Positions 27,744 through 41,800 of a DNA stretch of 64,000 nucleotides are shown here, in pieces (the stretch's first letter is position 1; the number at the start of each line of letters is the position of its first letter). The notes below the pieces were generated by a model. It had not been told where the DNA came from and did no database searches. It saw nothing but the letters and a program-made list of their open reading frames with translations. The DNA comes from Lewinella sp. 4G2 (GTDB lineage Bacteria; Bacteroidota; Bacteroidia; Chitinophagales; Saprospiraceae). Made by a program: the position numbers and the translations under genes. The stretch is taken from positions 62,001-126,000 of the forward strand of contig NZ_LVWJ02000014.1 in assembly GCF_001625015.1 (NCBI RefSeq). Reading direction: 5' to 3'.

Positions 27744-28781
27744 CTATTCTTCTTCCATGGCTAACTGCGGCCCGTCGTAATCCTCCCGCTGAGCGATCAC
27801 TTTTTGGTACAGCAAGTCCTTTAATTCTTGGATGCCCTCTCCCGTAATGGCGGATATGTAAATGTGCTGTAGGTCCGTTGGAATCTCATCCGCCCTCATT
27901 TCCTTCAGTTCATCATCTACCATATCGGCCCGGGTTAGCGCCAGGATGCGGGGCTTATCCAGCAGTTCCGGATTGTACTGCTTTAGTTCGTTGAGTAGTA
28001 TCTGATACTGGCCCCGGATGTCATCCGCATCGGCGGGGATACAGAAAAGCAGCGTAGCGTTCCGTTCGATGTGGCGTAGGAAGCGATGCCCCAGCCCTTT
28101 GCCCGTATGAGCGCCCTTGATAATTCCGGGGATATCCGCCATGGCAAATGACCGGCCATCACGGTATTGGACCATCCCCAGATTGGGGACTAGCGTCGTG
28201 AACTCATAGTTAGCGATCTCTGGTTTAGCCGCTGACATTACACTTAGTAAAGTGGATTTACCGACGTTAGGAAGACCGACTAAACCAACGTCAGCTAAAA
28301 GCTTAAGCTCCAGAATGCGCCACACTTCTTCGCCATCTTCGCCGGGCTGCGCATAGCGAGGGGTCTGGTGGGTGGAAGACTTGAAGAACGTGTTTCCCTT
28401 CCCTCCACGGCCACCGGGTACGATGATTGTTTCCTTATCGTGCTCCGATATTTCAAAAAGTACCTCTCCCGTCTCTGGGTCGCGGACCAGTGTACCGAGC
28501 GGAACTTCCAGAATTACGTCATCCCCATCGGACCCGTGGCGATTATTTTCGCTACCTCCTCCACCGTGTGGTGCTTTGGTATGCTTACGGTATTTGAAGC
28601 CTAGTAGTGTCCAGAGATTTCGGTTCCCCTTTAATATGATGTGTCCTCCCCGTCCGCCATCGCCGCCATCAGGCCCACCCTTCAGGATACCTTTTGCCCG
28701 GTAGAAGTGAGCAGAGCCCGCCCCCCCATCTCCGGAACGAAGGTATATCTTAACGTAGTCAACGAAGTTACCGTTTGCCAT
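27744..28781 (-). CDS. obg: Obg-family ribosome-associated GTPase
   Basis: 345 residues with the glycine-rich Obg domain ([34 protein letters not shown]) and a G domain with P-loop [11 protein letters not shown] (about 165), [28 protein letters not shown] and LTRAD. It lacks the variable C-terminal OCT domain of some Obg proteins, as usual in Bacteroidota. It acts in late 50S ribosome assembly and stress signalling. It lies 119 bp downstream of adk on the same strand. Confidence 0.96.
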   Translation of the reverse strand: MANGNFVDYVKIYLRSGDGGAGSAHFYRAKGILKGGPDGGDGGRGGHIILKGNRNLWTLLGFKYRKHTKAPHGGGGSENNRHGSDGDDVILEVPLGTLVRDPETGEVLFEISEHDKETIIVPGGRGGKGNTFFKSSTHQTPRYAQPGEDGEEVWRILELKLLADVGLVGLPNVGKSTLLSVMSAAKPEIANYEFTTLVPNLGMVQYRDGRSFAMADIPGIIKGAHTGKGLGHRFLRHIERNATLLFCIPADADDIRGQYQILLNELKQYNPELLDKPRILALTRADMVDDELKEMRADEIPTDLQHIYISAITGEGIQELKDLLYQKVIAQREDYDGPQLAMEEE

Positions 28782-28900
28782 TGCTTGGTTGTCTTTTAGA
28801 AAGCTTTGCCCACAATGATGCTCACCGGGTCAATCTTTAATCGCCAAGGGCAGCCGCGTAGTTCGCCTGATCCTTCAATACCGTAATTTAATAATGGAAC

Positions 28901-29479
28901 TTAGTGAAGTTCCGGAGAAACGATCGCTTCAACGGCCGCGGCAACCTCATCAATGCTCCCCATGCCGTCAACTTTATGCGCTAAGCCAAGCTCATCGTAG
29001 TAATGGTAGACCGGCGTCGTATAAGCAACGAAATTATCGTAGCGCGTAGTGATAGTATCTACCTTGAGATCGTCCGCCCGCCCACTTGTAGCTCCACGGC
29101 CAAGAATTCTCTTCACGACTTCATCCTTATTGACGTCCAGGAGAATGAGGGCATCAATCTGGCTATTCAACTCCTCCATGAGTTCATTGAGGGCAACAGC
29201 TTGAGGGTCCGTCCGTGGAAAGCCATCAAAAATGATCCCTTCAACGTCTGGGTTAGCCTCCACTCGCTTCCGCAACATGGCAATGGTCACTTCATCCGGG
29301 ACTAGGTGGCCACGATCCATAAAACTTCTGGCTTCCTGGCCAAGGGGTGTGTTCTTGCTCAGTTCCTCGCGGAACATATCCCCCGTACTGATGTGAAGGA
29401 AACCATGCTTCTCGACCAGCTTTCCCGCCTGAGTGCCTTTGCCTGATCCAGGAGGGCCAAATAGAATTAAGTTGTACAT
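28901..29479 (-). CDS. adk: Adenylate kinase
   Basis: 192 residues from the ATG at 29479 (MYNLILFGPPGSGKGTQAGK), the conserved family N-terminus; the upstream in-frame extension passes through the promoter box. P-loop at 8-15, AMP-binding region DGFPRTDPQA, and a short LID (GRGATSGRADD) without zinc cysteines. It interconverts ATP + AMP and 2 ADP. Confidence 0.97.
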   Translation of the reverse strand: MYNLILFGPPGSGKGTQAGKLVEKHGFLHISTGDMFREELSKNTPLGQEARSFMDRGHLVPDEVTIAMLRKRVEANPDVEGIIFDGFPRTDPQAVALNELMEELNSQIDALILLDVNKDEVVKRILGRGATSGRADDLKVDTITTRYDNFVAYTTPVYHYYDELGLAHKVDGMGSIDEVAAAVEAIVSPELH

Positions 29480-29498
29480 AGTGTCGTGGATTGACCAC

Positions 29499-29506
29499 AA
29501 AGATAA
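29499..29506 (-). promoter_or_regulatory. -7 promoter box (TATCTTTG) for adk
   Basis: Exact TAnnTTTG on the minus strand, 19 nt before the ATG at 29479. Confidence 0.6.
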
Positions 29507-29608
29507 CAACGCGAGTGCCCCTTCCGGTTGCTTTACGTAAAAACTACACTAAGCACAACCGTATACCTCCTACAATCTTGCATCCAATAGCATGGACAGG
29601 CCAAAAGG

Positions 29609-29624
29609 GCGCTGCCGCAGGTGC
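29609..29624 (+). repeat. Dispersed element core, intergenic upstream of adk
   Basis: Exact GCGCTGCCGCAGGTGC followed by TTAATAAAAGGCGAGTAAGG, which closely matches the tail of the copy at 50880. Confidence 0.85.
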
Positions 29625-29753
29625 TTAATAAAAGGCGAGTAAGGAGGACAATTCCTTTGAGAATGAAATCTGCTAATGCCGATTGGTAGCCACAGTCGTA
29701 GTAGAAGCTTGAGTAGAGATCTACAATAGGAGTGCTGACACCTTTCACAAGTA

Positions 29754-29788
29754 AAAGAGCCCAAATCCTATCAGGACTTGGGCTCTTT
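29754..29788 (-). terminator. Intrinsic terminator of the giant surface-protein gene
   Basis: AAAGAGCCCAA (29754-29764) and TTGGGCTCTTT (29778-29788) form an 11-bp stem with an inner TCC/GGA extension; on the minus strand the arm ends in T residues. It lies about 40 nt after the stop at 29830. Confidence 0.85.
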
Positions 29789-29829
29789 GTTCTCACCGAA
29801 AGCTTTCGCCTCCGGGTATGTAGGGTTGG

Positions 29830-32800
29830 TTATTCGATAACGATCATACGCTTAGTTGCAATCCAATCTCCAGCGGATACTGTGTAACTGTACACACCGG
29901 AAGTCTGGCCAAGCTGACGCTTAGTCACCTTAAGGCTATTGTAGCCTACGTAACCTTCCTGAGTGAATTCTCTGACGAGACGTCCAGCAGCATCGGTGAT
30001 GGAGATCGTAACCTTGTCGTGCGCCTGTGGCAGCTCGAAACCAATCGTTGTCTCCTGGTTCACGGGGTTAGGAATGTTCTGCAAGAGAGCATATCCAGCT
30101 ACCTCTACCACATCTTCGTTGAAGATCAGGTCGAGATTCCGTAAACCATTGCCACCGCGTTCGTAAGCTTCTGCTTCCGTGTAGCGGCTACCGGCTTCGA
30201 TAGCGTCGCTGATGCTCACGTTAGCTTCAGCCTTTACGATGAGGGTAAAGAGTACTTCATCAGCCGTCCAATTTGAGGGTACCTCTTCAGTAGCCCAGTT
30301 CCAGCTGGTGGTGATGATGCCCTGGTCAGCAAAACGCCAGCCGAAGTTCCCTGCAGCTACGAGTCCGGGCTCAATACCTTCGATCTCTACTGCAGTACGG
30401 TCAAACTCCAGCGTGAACTGGTAACCATCAACTTCAGTAAGCTTCGGAGCCGTTACCGGGATGCGGTAGGTTTGACCCTGCTTAAGGTCCAACTCACGCA
30501 TCTCAAGTTCCAGTGAACCGCGAACGTTACGCTGAGCGGCTTGCATCAGGCTGTTAGCACGAGCAGAGCCATTTACATCACCCAGTTTGACACCTACGAA
30601 GTCTGCATCAACGATGTTGGCTGCAAGGTCATTCGTGTTGATCAGTTCCGGGAAGGCAGTTGCCCACGGGTCATTCAAGTTTCCAAACTCGTAGTCAGCA
30701 GGTACGAATGACCAGCTAGGCATACCGTTGGGGTAAGTATCGCTCAGACCGAGGATGAGGCGGCGGATTGAAATAACATCACCGATGTTGATCTCAGCAG
30801 TTCCGTCGACATCAGCAGCGATCAGCTTGTACGGGCTATCGAGCATATCTACACCAAGGATGTGGCGCGTGATCGCTACGATATCCGAAGTACGAACACC
30901 ATTCAGGTAGTCAGTGAAGTGCGTTGGAGTGACCGTGTAGTCAGCACCCATTGGTACTTCAGAGAACATGAAGGCACCGTCAGCTGCGGTAGTCATCGTC
31001 ATAGACATATCAGAAGGACCGGAGAGATCAACCTCTGCATTCTCAACTGGGCTCATTTGCTCAGTGACAATAATACCAGAGATGTTGGCTACCGTGCCGT
31101 CAGGACAAATGCCGTCGGGATCCTGTACTTCAATCATTGCCTGACAGAAGCTGCTGGCATTACCGTTGCTGAACGCGTAGACTCGTACGGGTACGAATCC
31201 TTCATCAGCACAGGTTACGTCAATACCGGTCCGGCCTTCTTCGACGGCTACGCCGTTGTTAGCCTCTTCGTCAGTGTAGATGCTGTAAGATGTGATTTCC
31301 TCACCATTACAAGCAATTACTGGGCTGGTCACAAAGTCACTTGCCCATACCTGAGCGAGTGCATCACCATCAGTTGTCATACCTAGCGGAGCGACAAGCG
31401 TCTGGAGACACAACGGTGCAGGAACGAGATCACTGCTTACACAGAACTCAACCAGTGAGGTAGTGGCATTGCCACAATCATCAGTAGCGGTAATCCGCAG
31501 TGCGTGATTACCAGCAGGGACATCGAAGGCAGAGAAGGAAACGTTTCCATCCTCATCAGCTACGTCCGTGATAACGATACCCAGCGCACTTGCATCGTCT
31601 GCTTCGAAGCCAGATGCAGCAACGTAGTTGGCATCCAGTTCGTAGGTGACGGCGAGGTCAGAGCACTCGTCAGTAGCGGAGAACTCAAGTTCTACGTCAG
31701 CGAGGCAAGAACCACCACCCGCAGCTACACACTCAGTTGGAGCAGTAACCGTAAGTACTGGGCTATTGCGGTCGATGATGTTGATAATCTGCGTGTACTG
31801 GAAGCGTCCGCGGCTATTGCTATTCGCGTATCCTACCAATTCGCTATCAACCGTAGTGGCTTCGTTCTGGAAGAAGCGGTCATCCGTGCTGCTGTAGAAG
31901 GCTACGTCGTCTGTAGTCATCTGAGCGCTGTTGGCCACTACATTGAAGTAGAGGACATCTTCAGCGGAAGTCCGTACTCCGTTTCCATCGCGAGAGAGGA
32001 CAGTCACACCACCGAGGGCGGGGTCGTACTCACAAGTATTGATCACATCGTAGGTAATCCGCATCTGGCGACACTCATCACCTGGTGTGTTCTCTACCAT
32101 CTCAACCGTTTCAGTGATGGTGACCAAGTCACATCCACCGCCTACGGCTACTTCGAGAGAATCGACATCGATTTCATCCGTACAGCTAACCGTTGCGTCA
32201 CCTGGCAGAACGAACTGGTAATCGTAAGTACCGACTACAGTTACTACCTGCGTACAGATGGTAGTGCTAACGGAAGTTTGATCACCAACAGTTTGCGTGA
32301 CGGTGAAGGAACGTACGAAGGAGCCGACACCACACTCATTGAGGTTGGATACGGTAATTTCATCCGTTACTTCTGTCTGACACATGCCAACTGCAGTTGC
32401 AGTTCCAAACGCATTGTCGCGCTCTTCCTGCGTGCTCTCCATGATGTCGGAGAAGATCATTCCGGAGAACTCTTCACAAGTCATGGTCACAGCACTTGGT
32501 GCGATACAGGTTGGTGCGGCACCAGCCTTCATCTCTACGAGAATCTCAGAGTCACAGTAGTTGACGTTCCCGCTTTCATCTTCTACGCGGATGGCTACCG
32601 TCAGTGTACCGACGTCTGCACATCCAAGAAGGACTTCTTCAGAGTAGTCAACCGCTTCCAAATCGCCGTCAGCGCCTACGCGGCCAATGGTGATGCTCAC
32701 AATCTCTCCACAGGCGTCAGTAGCCTCGCTGAGGATAATGTCAGGCGTGAGTGATGCAGTTCCAACTCCGTTAGGACCGTCCATGCTCAGGCCTACGTTA

Positions 32801-35800
32801 ATACCATCTTCACAGATGATAGAAGGACCAGTGCGATCGACTACGGAGAATGGTACATCGGTAGATGCTTCATTTCCACAACCATCAGCGTAAGTGTAGC
32901 GGATAATGTGGTCACCCAGTGGGATCTCAGTAGATAGTTCCTGCTCTCCGTTGAAGAAGTCGAGGAAGAATGTTCCGATCGGAGCACCAAGGGTATCACC
33001 ATTCGGGTAAATCACTGCAGAGGCAGTAATGGTGGAAGAACAGTTATCGATCAGGCGGATGCCTGGATCATCGAGGCGGAAGATCGCCGCACACTCTGAA
33101 GTATTCACTTCGAATTCGAAGTTCTCCTGCGTGCTGGTGAATTCCGGAGCAGTACGATCCTCTACCGTAATAATCTGAGTAAAGGTCACTGGTGCATTGG
33201 TTGGCTCACACCAATCGAAGAGCGTGTAAGTACGCGTGAACTCGAAAGCGTTCTCACACTTCGGAATGGCTTGCGAGTCAGAGAACTGTGAAGCCAGTGA
33301 GCAGTAAGTGCTGCTTGCATTCAGTGGGTAAGTACCCAAAGCTGTCGTTACGAATGGCTGAGGCGTTGCGGAAGGAAGTGGGTTTCCAGATGGAAGCGTT
33401 TCCAGGTTGTCGCTACATTCTACGGAGAAGAAGTTCTCAGTAGGAATGGTTACATCAGCCAGTGTAGCAGGGCGCACCGTGATCTCTTGAACACAAGTTG
33501 CAGAGTTGCCACTTTCGTCAGTCACCGTGAACGTACGGAGGATGGTGGAAGGAGTACACATTGGATCATCATTCGGGAGAAGAAGATCGTAGAACTCAAG
33601 TTCCAGCTCATCAGTAGGCGTACAGTTATCATCGATCACCGGAGCACCAGTGAAGGCGAAGCTGCTTTCGAGGTTGAGGATGCTATCGATATCCGTACAG
33701 ATAAAGTCAACACCGTTCAATCCTGCGATATCAGCGGGACATTCGATAGTAGGACGCTTCTTGTCCTCTACCAAAATCTGTCCCCAACAGCTGTTATCAC
33801 ACATTGGATCTACGAGGCTTACGAGTAAGGTCTCGTTCACTTCGTCGTTTCCAACGAATGCCGTTGGCAGTCCATTTTCATCACGGAGTGTATCACCGTC
33901 GGTCGTCATTAGTACCACTTCAAGTGAGCTAGCACAGAAGAGGTTGCCTTGTAGGATAAGTTCCGGTGTGATCTCTGCATTACAATCTTCACCAAGTGAG
34001 ATATTCTGGAATCCGGTACAAGACAGGTTCTGAATATCGAAGATGTCAATTGTAATCGTTGCAGTTTCTTCCGGACAGTCATTTACCGCAGGAATGGTGT
34101 AGGTCACACTGTAATCACGTGAGCGGTCAAGCGTACCTGGGATAACTACGTTCTCAGGATCGGAGAGGTCAACTGCGATTGGGTTACCATCCTCATCCAT
34201 GAAGATGAGTGAACCTTCCGCGAAGACACCGCCAATATTAGGCAGACCGCCAAGGGATTCGAACAGGTTGATGGTCACGACTGCTTCATCACAGCCAAGA
34301 CATACCTGAATCTCATTGTCCACACCCGGGTCCTGGTAACACTCGACGGTTACGATGGCAATGTCATTGTCATCCTCGTCGTCGTCAACGGTTCCGTCAC
34401 CGTTGGTGTCGCCACCTCCGTTTACTTCATCGTCGTCAGCCTCACCGTCGTTGCCCTGGGTGCTATCGCTGTTAGAGTCGATATCAGTGACTTCATCACC
34501 GTTCTCGTCGGTAGCACCCGCAATCTCAGCTTCGTTAACGAGTGGCTGACCAGATTCAACACCATCTGGGTTCATACCGGTTCCGTCAACATAGTCGGGG
34601 AACATTGGCGGAGCAACCGTCAGAATAATTTGAGTAGTGGTGGATTCACCTGGCTCAAGGCCATCCTCAGCAAGCGTACCATCAGCCACGCTAAGCGTAG
34701 TGGTCGGGTTGCCATCAGCGTTCAGCATCCAGCCAGGGTTCAATGCAGGGTCGAACAGGAATCCGGCAGGTACGTAGTCTACCAGTTCAATGTTGTCAGC
34801 GATGATTGCACCCTGGTTAATCGTCGTGATGTCGAAGGACACTTCATCACCCGGGCTAACCGTGCTGGATTGTCCAGCAGAAAGCGTTTTCACGAGTGCG
34901 AGGTCAAATCCACCAACGAGTACAGTTGCGGGGTCAGAGTTATCCTCGTCACCACCGGCAAGACCATTACCGTCGATTTCATTGTCTTCGAAGAAGTTGT
35001 CATTGCCAGGAATAGTATCCATCGGAGAATCGATGTCCACTACGTCTTCGCCGTTCGGGCCGGTTGCATCAGAAATTTCTGCCAGGTTGGTCAGTGGCAT
35101 TACTGCCTCCATTGCCGGGTTGACTACCAAGAAGATGTCTACTGTAGTAGATGCACCCATTGCAAGAGTATCGGCACCGTCAAACTCAGTAAGTACCGTC
35201 TGGAGACGAGTAGTGTCATTGATTGTAGACTCTACCGTCCAGTCAGGATTCAGCGTTGGGTCGAACGTAAAGCCATCCGTCTGAGTGGGCACGTAATCAG
35301 AGACTACAATGCTATCAGCGGCTAGGTTACCCTGGTTCAGTACCGTAATCTGGAAGGCTACCGTATCACCTGGGTTAACGTTTGGAGACTGACCAGGAGC
35401 GAGTTCCTTGATGAGCGCAAGGTCAAACATCGGGATGAAGAGACCGAAGTCCACCGTCATATTACCGAAGGGATCGAATGCATCATCTAGTGTTGAACCA
35501 CCGTTTTGCTCTCCACCAATTCCATTCACAGGCTCATCACCCGCAGATAGTGTGAAGACACCAGAAGTAATCGTAGTACCGGGACCACCTACCTGGCTAC
35601 CGTCATCATTGTTATCAATATCGGCGTCGGCGTCATTGTCCGGGGTAGATGAAGAAGCATCCATGTCGAAGAGACCATTTCCACCCACGAGTTGATCACC
35701 CGGGATTTCGATGTAGTAGTCACCTTCTGGCAGACCAGTGAAGATGTAGTTACCATCATCATCAGTCAACACAGAGTCAATCGCCATCATCGTCTCGTTG

Positions 35801-38800
35801 TCGTAGAGAACTACGAGGATGCCGGAGAGGCCGGACTCATCAGGGCCGTTAATACCATCATTGTTGGTATCAGCGAATACCGTTGAACCAACACTCATAC
35901 CTGGGAAGAGACCGAAATCAAGCGTCATGTTACCGGATGCGTCCTCCAGATCGGAGTCGTCATCCTGGTCACCACCCTGACCACCTTCGTCGTCACCGGT
36001 AGGTTCACCGTCACCCAGTGTTACCACTGAGGAGAAGATGGTATCACCAGACATTGCCTGGAAGCCATTGTCGTCACCGTCGACGTCATCGTTAGCATCG
36101 TCGCTATCGACATCATCGTCAGAAGACAGTGGGAAGTCACCCGTAGGTACGACACTCACACCATAATCACCGGGGAAGAGATTTTCAAAGAAGTAGTTAC
36201 CATCAGCATCCGTAGTCGTGGTAGCAATGATGCTATCAGCGGAGGTGATGATACCGTCCATATCAGAGTCTACGTAGAGGTTAACAACTACACCGGGAAT
36301 ACCGACTTCGTCATCATCCTGCATAGCATTGTTATCGAGGTCAGCGAAGATGGTAGAACCGAGGCTGTAGTTCGGTACCAAACCGAAGTCGATACTCACG
36401 TCACCGTCGTCGTCATTCTCATCATCCAGATCGCTGTTCGTGCCCATCTCGTCCGTAGGCTCCATGTTTGGAGTCAGCGTGAAGATGCCTGAAGAGATTG
36501 GCTGACCAGGACCGTCCTGGATACCGTTGTCGTTACCGTCAACGCCGTCATCACCTTCACCCGCAGGGAAGTCTGAAGAGTTCGGTAGGCTGTCCGGTAC
36601 CATGTTGATTACCAGTTCGTAATCACCAGGCGTAAGACCGTCGAAGAAGTAGGCACCGTTCTCGTCCGTCGTGTCCATGGCAACTACGTTGCCTTCGTCG
36701 TCGAGAAGCGTTACGATGATACCTTCTACACCAGGCTCATCGCCGGGATCGCCCTGTACACCGTCACCATCAGTATCCTGGAATACAGATGAACCAACGG
36801 ATACACTTGGGAGAAGACCGAAGTCGATGGTCATATCACCATCGTCGTCCTGGTCGTCATCGTCGTCCAGTTCACCACCGGGGCCTGGCTCACCAGTAGG
36901 CTCTTCGCCTACGGTCAGGTTGATGGCCGTAGAGAATACCGTATCACCGGCCATGGCCTGGATACCGTTATCGTTATTGTCAGACTGATCGTCGGCCGTG
37001 TTTTCACCCGGTCCGTTAGAGCTCAAGTCGTTGTCGACAGGAGGTACAACGGCGACGATGTAGTCACCGGGTACCAAAGTGTCGAACTCGTAGAGGCCAC
37101 CGTCCATGGTTACCGTCATGTCCACCAGGGTATCAACACCCGGAGTGTACATATTGTCACCGTCAACGTCAGCAAAGAGGAGCACTTCAACGCCGTCGAT
37201 ACCAGCTTCGGTACCGCCGTTGTTGTCGCCACTGTTGTCGATATCCAGGAAGACCTGGCTACCAATGCTCATGGTTGGGAAGAAGCCGAAGTCAACGGTC
37301 ATATCGCCGTTAGCGTCCGCTGCGTCGTCCTGCTGGCCACCCTGACCGGTTTCACCGTCAGCGAACGTAGGCTCTTCACCGATCATCAGGTTGATGATAC
37401 CGGACTGTACGATCGTACCCGCGCCACCTGGCTGAGCACCATTGTCGTTGTTGTCCACTTGGTCATCAGCTTCACCATCCGTCACAGTTGAACTGTTCGG
37501 AGCACTTTCGAGTGGGTTACCTACGGCGAAGGCGCTTTCTGGGATACCTACGATGTAGTCACCTTCATCAAGACCTCCGAAGAAGTAGTTACCGTTTTCG
37601 TCCGTTAGCGTGGAATCGAGGACGGTTACACCGTCGTCAGCGTAGAGGAAGACCTGTACGCCTTCGATGCCGTTCTCACCGTCGGTGGTTTCGAACATGC
37701 CGTCGTTGTCAAGATCGTAGAAGACCGTAGAACCGATGCTTACACCAGGGTTGAAGGCAAAGTCAACGGTCATGTTACCGCTACTATCGTTGTCATCGTC
37801 CTGGTCACCGCCCTGAGCGCCTTCGTCGTCACCTTCAGGCTCATCGCCCCCGGAGAGGGTAATAGCGCCGGATAGGATCGTATCACCAGACATTGGCGTC
37901 ATGCCAGCCGTGTTCTGAATACCGTTGTCGTTATTGTCGCCATCATCGTCCGGATCAGTTTCCTCACCTTCCATAGAAGATACGGGGAACTCAGGCGATG
38001 GTACCACACCTACGAAGTAGTCGCCTTCCGGCAGCATATCGAAGAAGTAGTTACCGTCAGCGTCAGTCGTGGTTTCAGCTACTAGGGTATCAACGGCGGG
38101 GTCGTAGACACCGTCCATATCAACGTCTTCGTACAGCAGTACTGGAAGACCAGCAATGCCGTCTTCGTCGTCTCCCTGCATTCCGTCGTTGTCGAGGTCA
38201 GCGAATACCGTAGAACCGAGGCTTACACCTGGGAAGAGACCGAGGTCAAGGGTTTGGTTACCGGAAGCATCTTCCAGATCGGAAGCATCGTCCTGATCGC
38301 CACCCTGGCCATCCTCGTCGTCGCCCATAGGCTCGTCCATTCCGTCAGTACCAAGACTTACGACACCGGAGAAGATGGAGTCACCAGCCATCATGCCGGG
38401 CTGTGATCCATTGTCGTCTCCATCAACGTCGTCGTTAGCATCGTCGCTATCATTGTCGTCGTCAGAAGAGAAGGGCAGGTCGTCAGTTGGAACGATGCCC
38501 ACGCCGTACTCTCCTGGGAATAGGTTGTCAAAGAAGTAGTTACCATCAGCGTCCGTAGTAGTTGTTGCAACTACGCTGTCAGCAGAAGTAATCATTCCAT
38601 CCATATCAGAGTCGATGTAGAGGGTTACTTCGACACCTTCGACACCTTCTTCGTTATCATCTTGTGTACCACTGTTATCAAGGTCAGCGAAGATGGTAGA
38701 ACCGAGGCTGTAGTTCGGTACCAAACCGAAGTCGATACTTACGTCACCGTCGTCGTCATTCTCATCATCCAGATCGCTGTTCGTGCCCATCTCGTCAGTA

Positions 38801-41800
38801 GGCTCCATATTCGGAGTCAGCGTGAAGATGCCGGAAGAGATTGGCTGACCAGGACCGTCCTGGATACCGTTGTCGTTACCGTCAACGCCGTCATCACCTT
38901 CACCCGCAGGGAAGTCTGAAGAGTTCGGCAGGCTGTCCGGTACCATGTTGATCACCAGTTCGTAATCGCCAGGCGTAAGACCGTCGAAGAAGTACGCACC
39001 GTTCTCGTCCGTCGTGTCCATGGCAACTACGTTGCCTTCGTCGTCGAGAAGTGTTACGATGATACCTTCTACACCAGGCTCATCGCCTACGTCACCTTGC
39101 TCACCATCACCGTTAGTATCCTGGAATACAGATGAACCAACGGATACACTTGGGAGAAGACCGAAGTCGATGGTCATATCACCATCATCGTCCTGGTCGT
39201 CATCGTCGTCCAGTTCACCACCGGGGCCGGGCTCACCGGTAGGCTCTTCGCCTACGGTCAGGTTGATGGCCGTGGAGAATACCGTATCACCGGCCATGGC
39301 CTGGATACCGTTATCGTTATTGTCAGACTGATCGTCGGCCGTGTTTTCACCCGGTCCGTTAGAGCTCAAGTCGTTGTCGACTGGCGGTACAACGGCGACG
39401 ATGTAGTCACCAGGCACCAAGGTGTCGAACTCGTAGAGGCCACCGTCCATGGTTACCGTCATGTCCACCAGGGTATCAACACCCGGGGTGTACATATTGT
39501 CACCGTCAACGTCAGCAAAGAGGAGCACTTCAACGCCGTCGATACCAGCTTCGGTACCGCCGTTGTTGTCGCCACTGTTGTCGATGTCAAGGAAGACCTG
39601 GCTACCAATGCTCATGGTTGGGAAGAAGCCGAAGTCAACGGTCATATCGCCGTTAGCGTCCGCTGCGTCGTCCTGCTGGCCACCCTGACCGGTTTCACCG
39701 TCAGCGAACGTAGGCTCTTCACCGATCATCAGGTTGATGATACCGGACTGTACGATCGTACCCGCGCCACCTGGCTGAGCACCGTTGTCGTTGTTGTCTA
39801 CTCGGTCATCAGCTTCACCATCGGTAGGCGTTGAGCTATTCGGAGCACTTTCGAGCGGGTTACCTACGGCAAAGGCACTTTCGGGGATACCTACGATGTA
39901 GTCACCCTCATCAAGACCTCCAAAGAAGTAGTTACCGTTTTCGTCCGTCAACGTGGAATCGAGGACGGTTACACCGTCGTCAGCGTAGAGGAAGACCTGT
40001 ACGCCTTCGATGCCGTTCTCACCGTCGGTGGTTTCGAACATGCCGTCGTTGTCAAGATCGTAGAAGACCGTAGAACCGATGCTTACACCAGGGTTGAAGG
40101 CAAAGTCAACGGTCATGTTACCGCTACTATCGTTGTCATCATCCTGGTCACCGCCCTGAGCGTCTTCGTCGTCACCTTCAGGCTCGTCGCCTCCGGAGAG
40201 GGTAATAGCGCCGGATAGGATCGTATCGCCAGACATTGGCGTCATGCCAGCCGTGTTTTGAATACCGTTGTCGTTATTGTCGCCGTCATCGTCCGGATCA
40301 GTTTCCTCACCTTCCATAGAAGATACGGGGAACTCAGGCGATGGTACCACACCTACGAAGTAGTCGCCTTCCGGCAGCATATCGAAGAAGTAGTTACCGT
40401 CAGCGTCCGTTGTAGTTTCTGCTACGAGCGTATCAACGGCGGGGTCGTAGACACCGTCCATATCAACGTCTTCGTAAAGGAGTACTGGAAGGCCGGCAAT
40501 TCCGTCTTCATCATCTCCTTGGCGACCGTCGTTGTCGAGGTCAGCGAAGACAGTAGAACCGAGGCTTACACCTGGGAAGAGACCGAGGTCAAGGGTTTGG
40601 TTACCGGAAGCATCTTCCAGATCGGAAGCATCATCCTGATCGCCACCCTGGCCATCCTCGTCGTCGCCCGTAGGCTCGTCCATTCCATCAGTACCAAGAC
40701 TGAGTACGCCGGAGAAGATGGAGTCGCCAGCCATCATACCGGGCTGTGATCCATTATCGTCGCCATCGACATCGCTATTAGCGTCGTCTTCATCGTCGTC
40801 ATCGTTAGAGGAGAAGGGCAAGTCTTCCGTCGGAACGATGCCAACACCGTATTCGCCTGGAAGGAGGTTGTCGAAGAAGTAATTACCATCAGCATCCGTA
40901 GTAGTTGTTGCGACTACGCTGTCAGCGGAAGTAATCATTCCATCCATGTCGGAATCCACGTAAAGTGTTACTTCGACACCTTCAACACCTTCTTCGCCAT
41001 CATCTTGTGTACCGCTGTTATCGAGGTCAGCGAAGATGGTAGAACCGAGGCTGTAGTTCGGTACCAGACCAATATCGATGGTCATATCACCATCATCATC
41101 GTTGTCATCATCCTGCATGCCACCAGTATCACCTGCCTCAACAATCATGTTATTAGGCTCGAGAGTAAATACTTCGGAAAGGATTGGGGTACCTGGGCCA
41201 TCAGGCTGAAGGCCATTGTCATTAAGATCAGTTCCTTCTACGCCACCGACGTTATCCATCGTTGAGGAGTTCGGAAGGCTATCGGGAACCATGTTTACAG
41301 CAATCTGGTAATCTCCTGGCGTAAGGCCATCGAAGAAGTAGTCGCCGTTCTCATCAGTGGTATCCATAGCAACTACGTTACCCATGTCGTCGAGTAGGGT
41401 TACTACGATACCTTCTACACCAGGCTCACCCGCGTCCTGAACACCGCTGTTGTCGCTGTCTTGGAACACCGTTGATCCTACGGATACGCTTGGCAAGAGA
41501 CCGAAGTCAACAGTCATATCGCCATCGTCATCCTGGTCATCATCATCATCCTGGTCACCGCCGGGGCCAGACTCACCTTCGGGCTCATCGCCAACCGTGA
41601 GGTTGATGGCTGCCGAGAAGACCGTATCACCGGCCATCTCCTGAATACCATTGTCGTTACCGTCTACCTGGTCGTCTTCAGTGCTTTCGCCAGCACCGTT
41701 GGAGCTTAGGTTGTTGTCCAGTGGTGGGATTACGGCAACGATGTAGTCGCCGGGAGCGAGTGTATCGAATTCGTAAAGGCCGCCGTCCATTGTAGTAGTC

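Larger units (their letters stand above)
29480..29829. other. 350-bp gap between adk and the giant surface gene
   Basis: Holds the adk promoter, one copy of the dispersed element (29609) and the terminator of the giant gene (29754-29788). Minus-strand frames here show no recognisable protein. Confidence 0.5.

Noticed and set aside
31504..32754. A 416-codon plus-strand open frame antisense to the giant gene
   Set aside because: It lies entirely opposite a well-supported frame with recognised domains; codon bias of the Asp/Asn/Thr/Val-rich gene keeps the antisense frame open. No recognisable protein features.
36671..39331. Repeated plus-strand frames (about 80-105 codons) recurring every 2,343 bp
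   Set aside because: They recur only because the underlying coding blocks repeat. They are Ser/Pro-rich antisense shadows, not genes.
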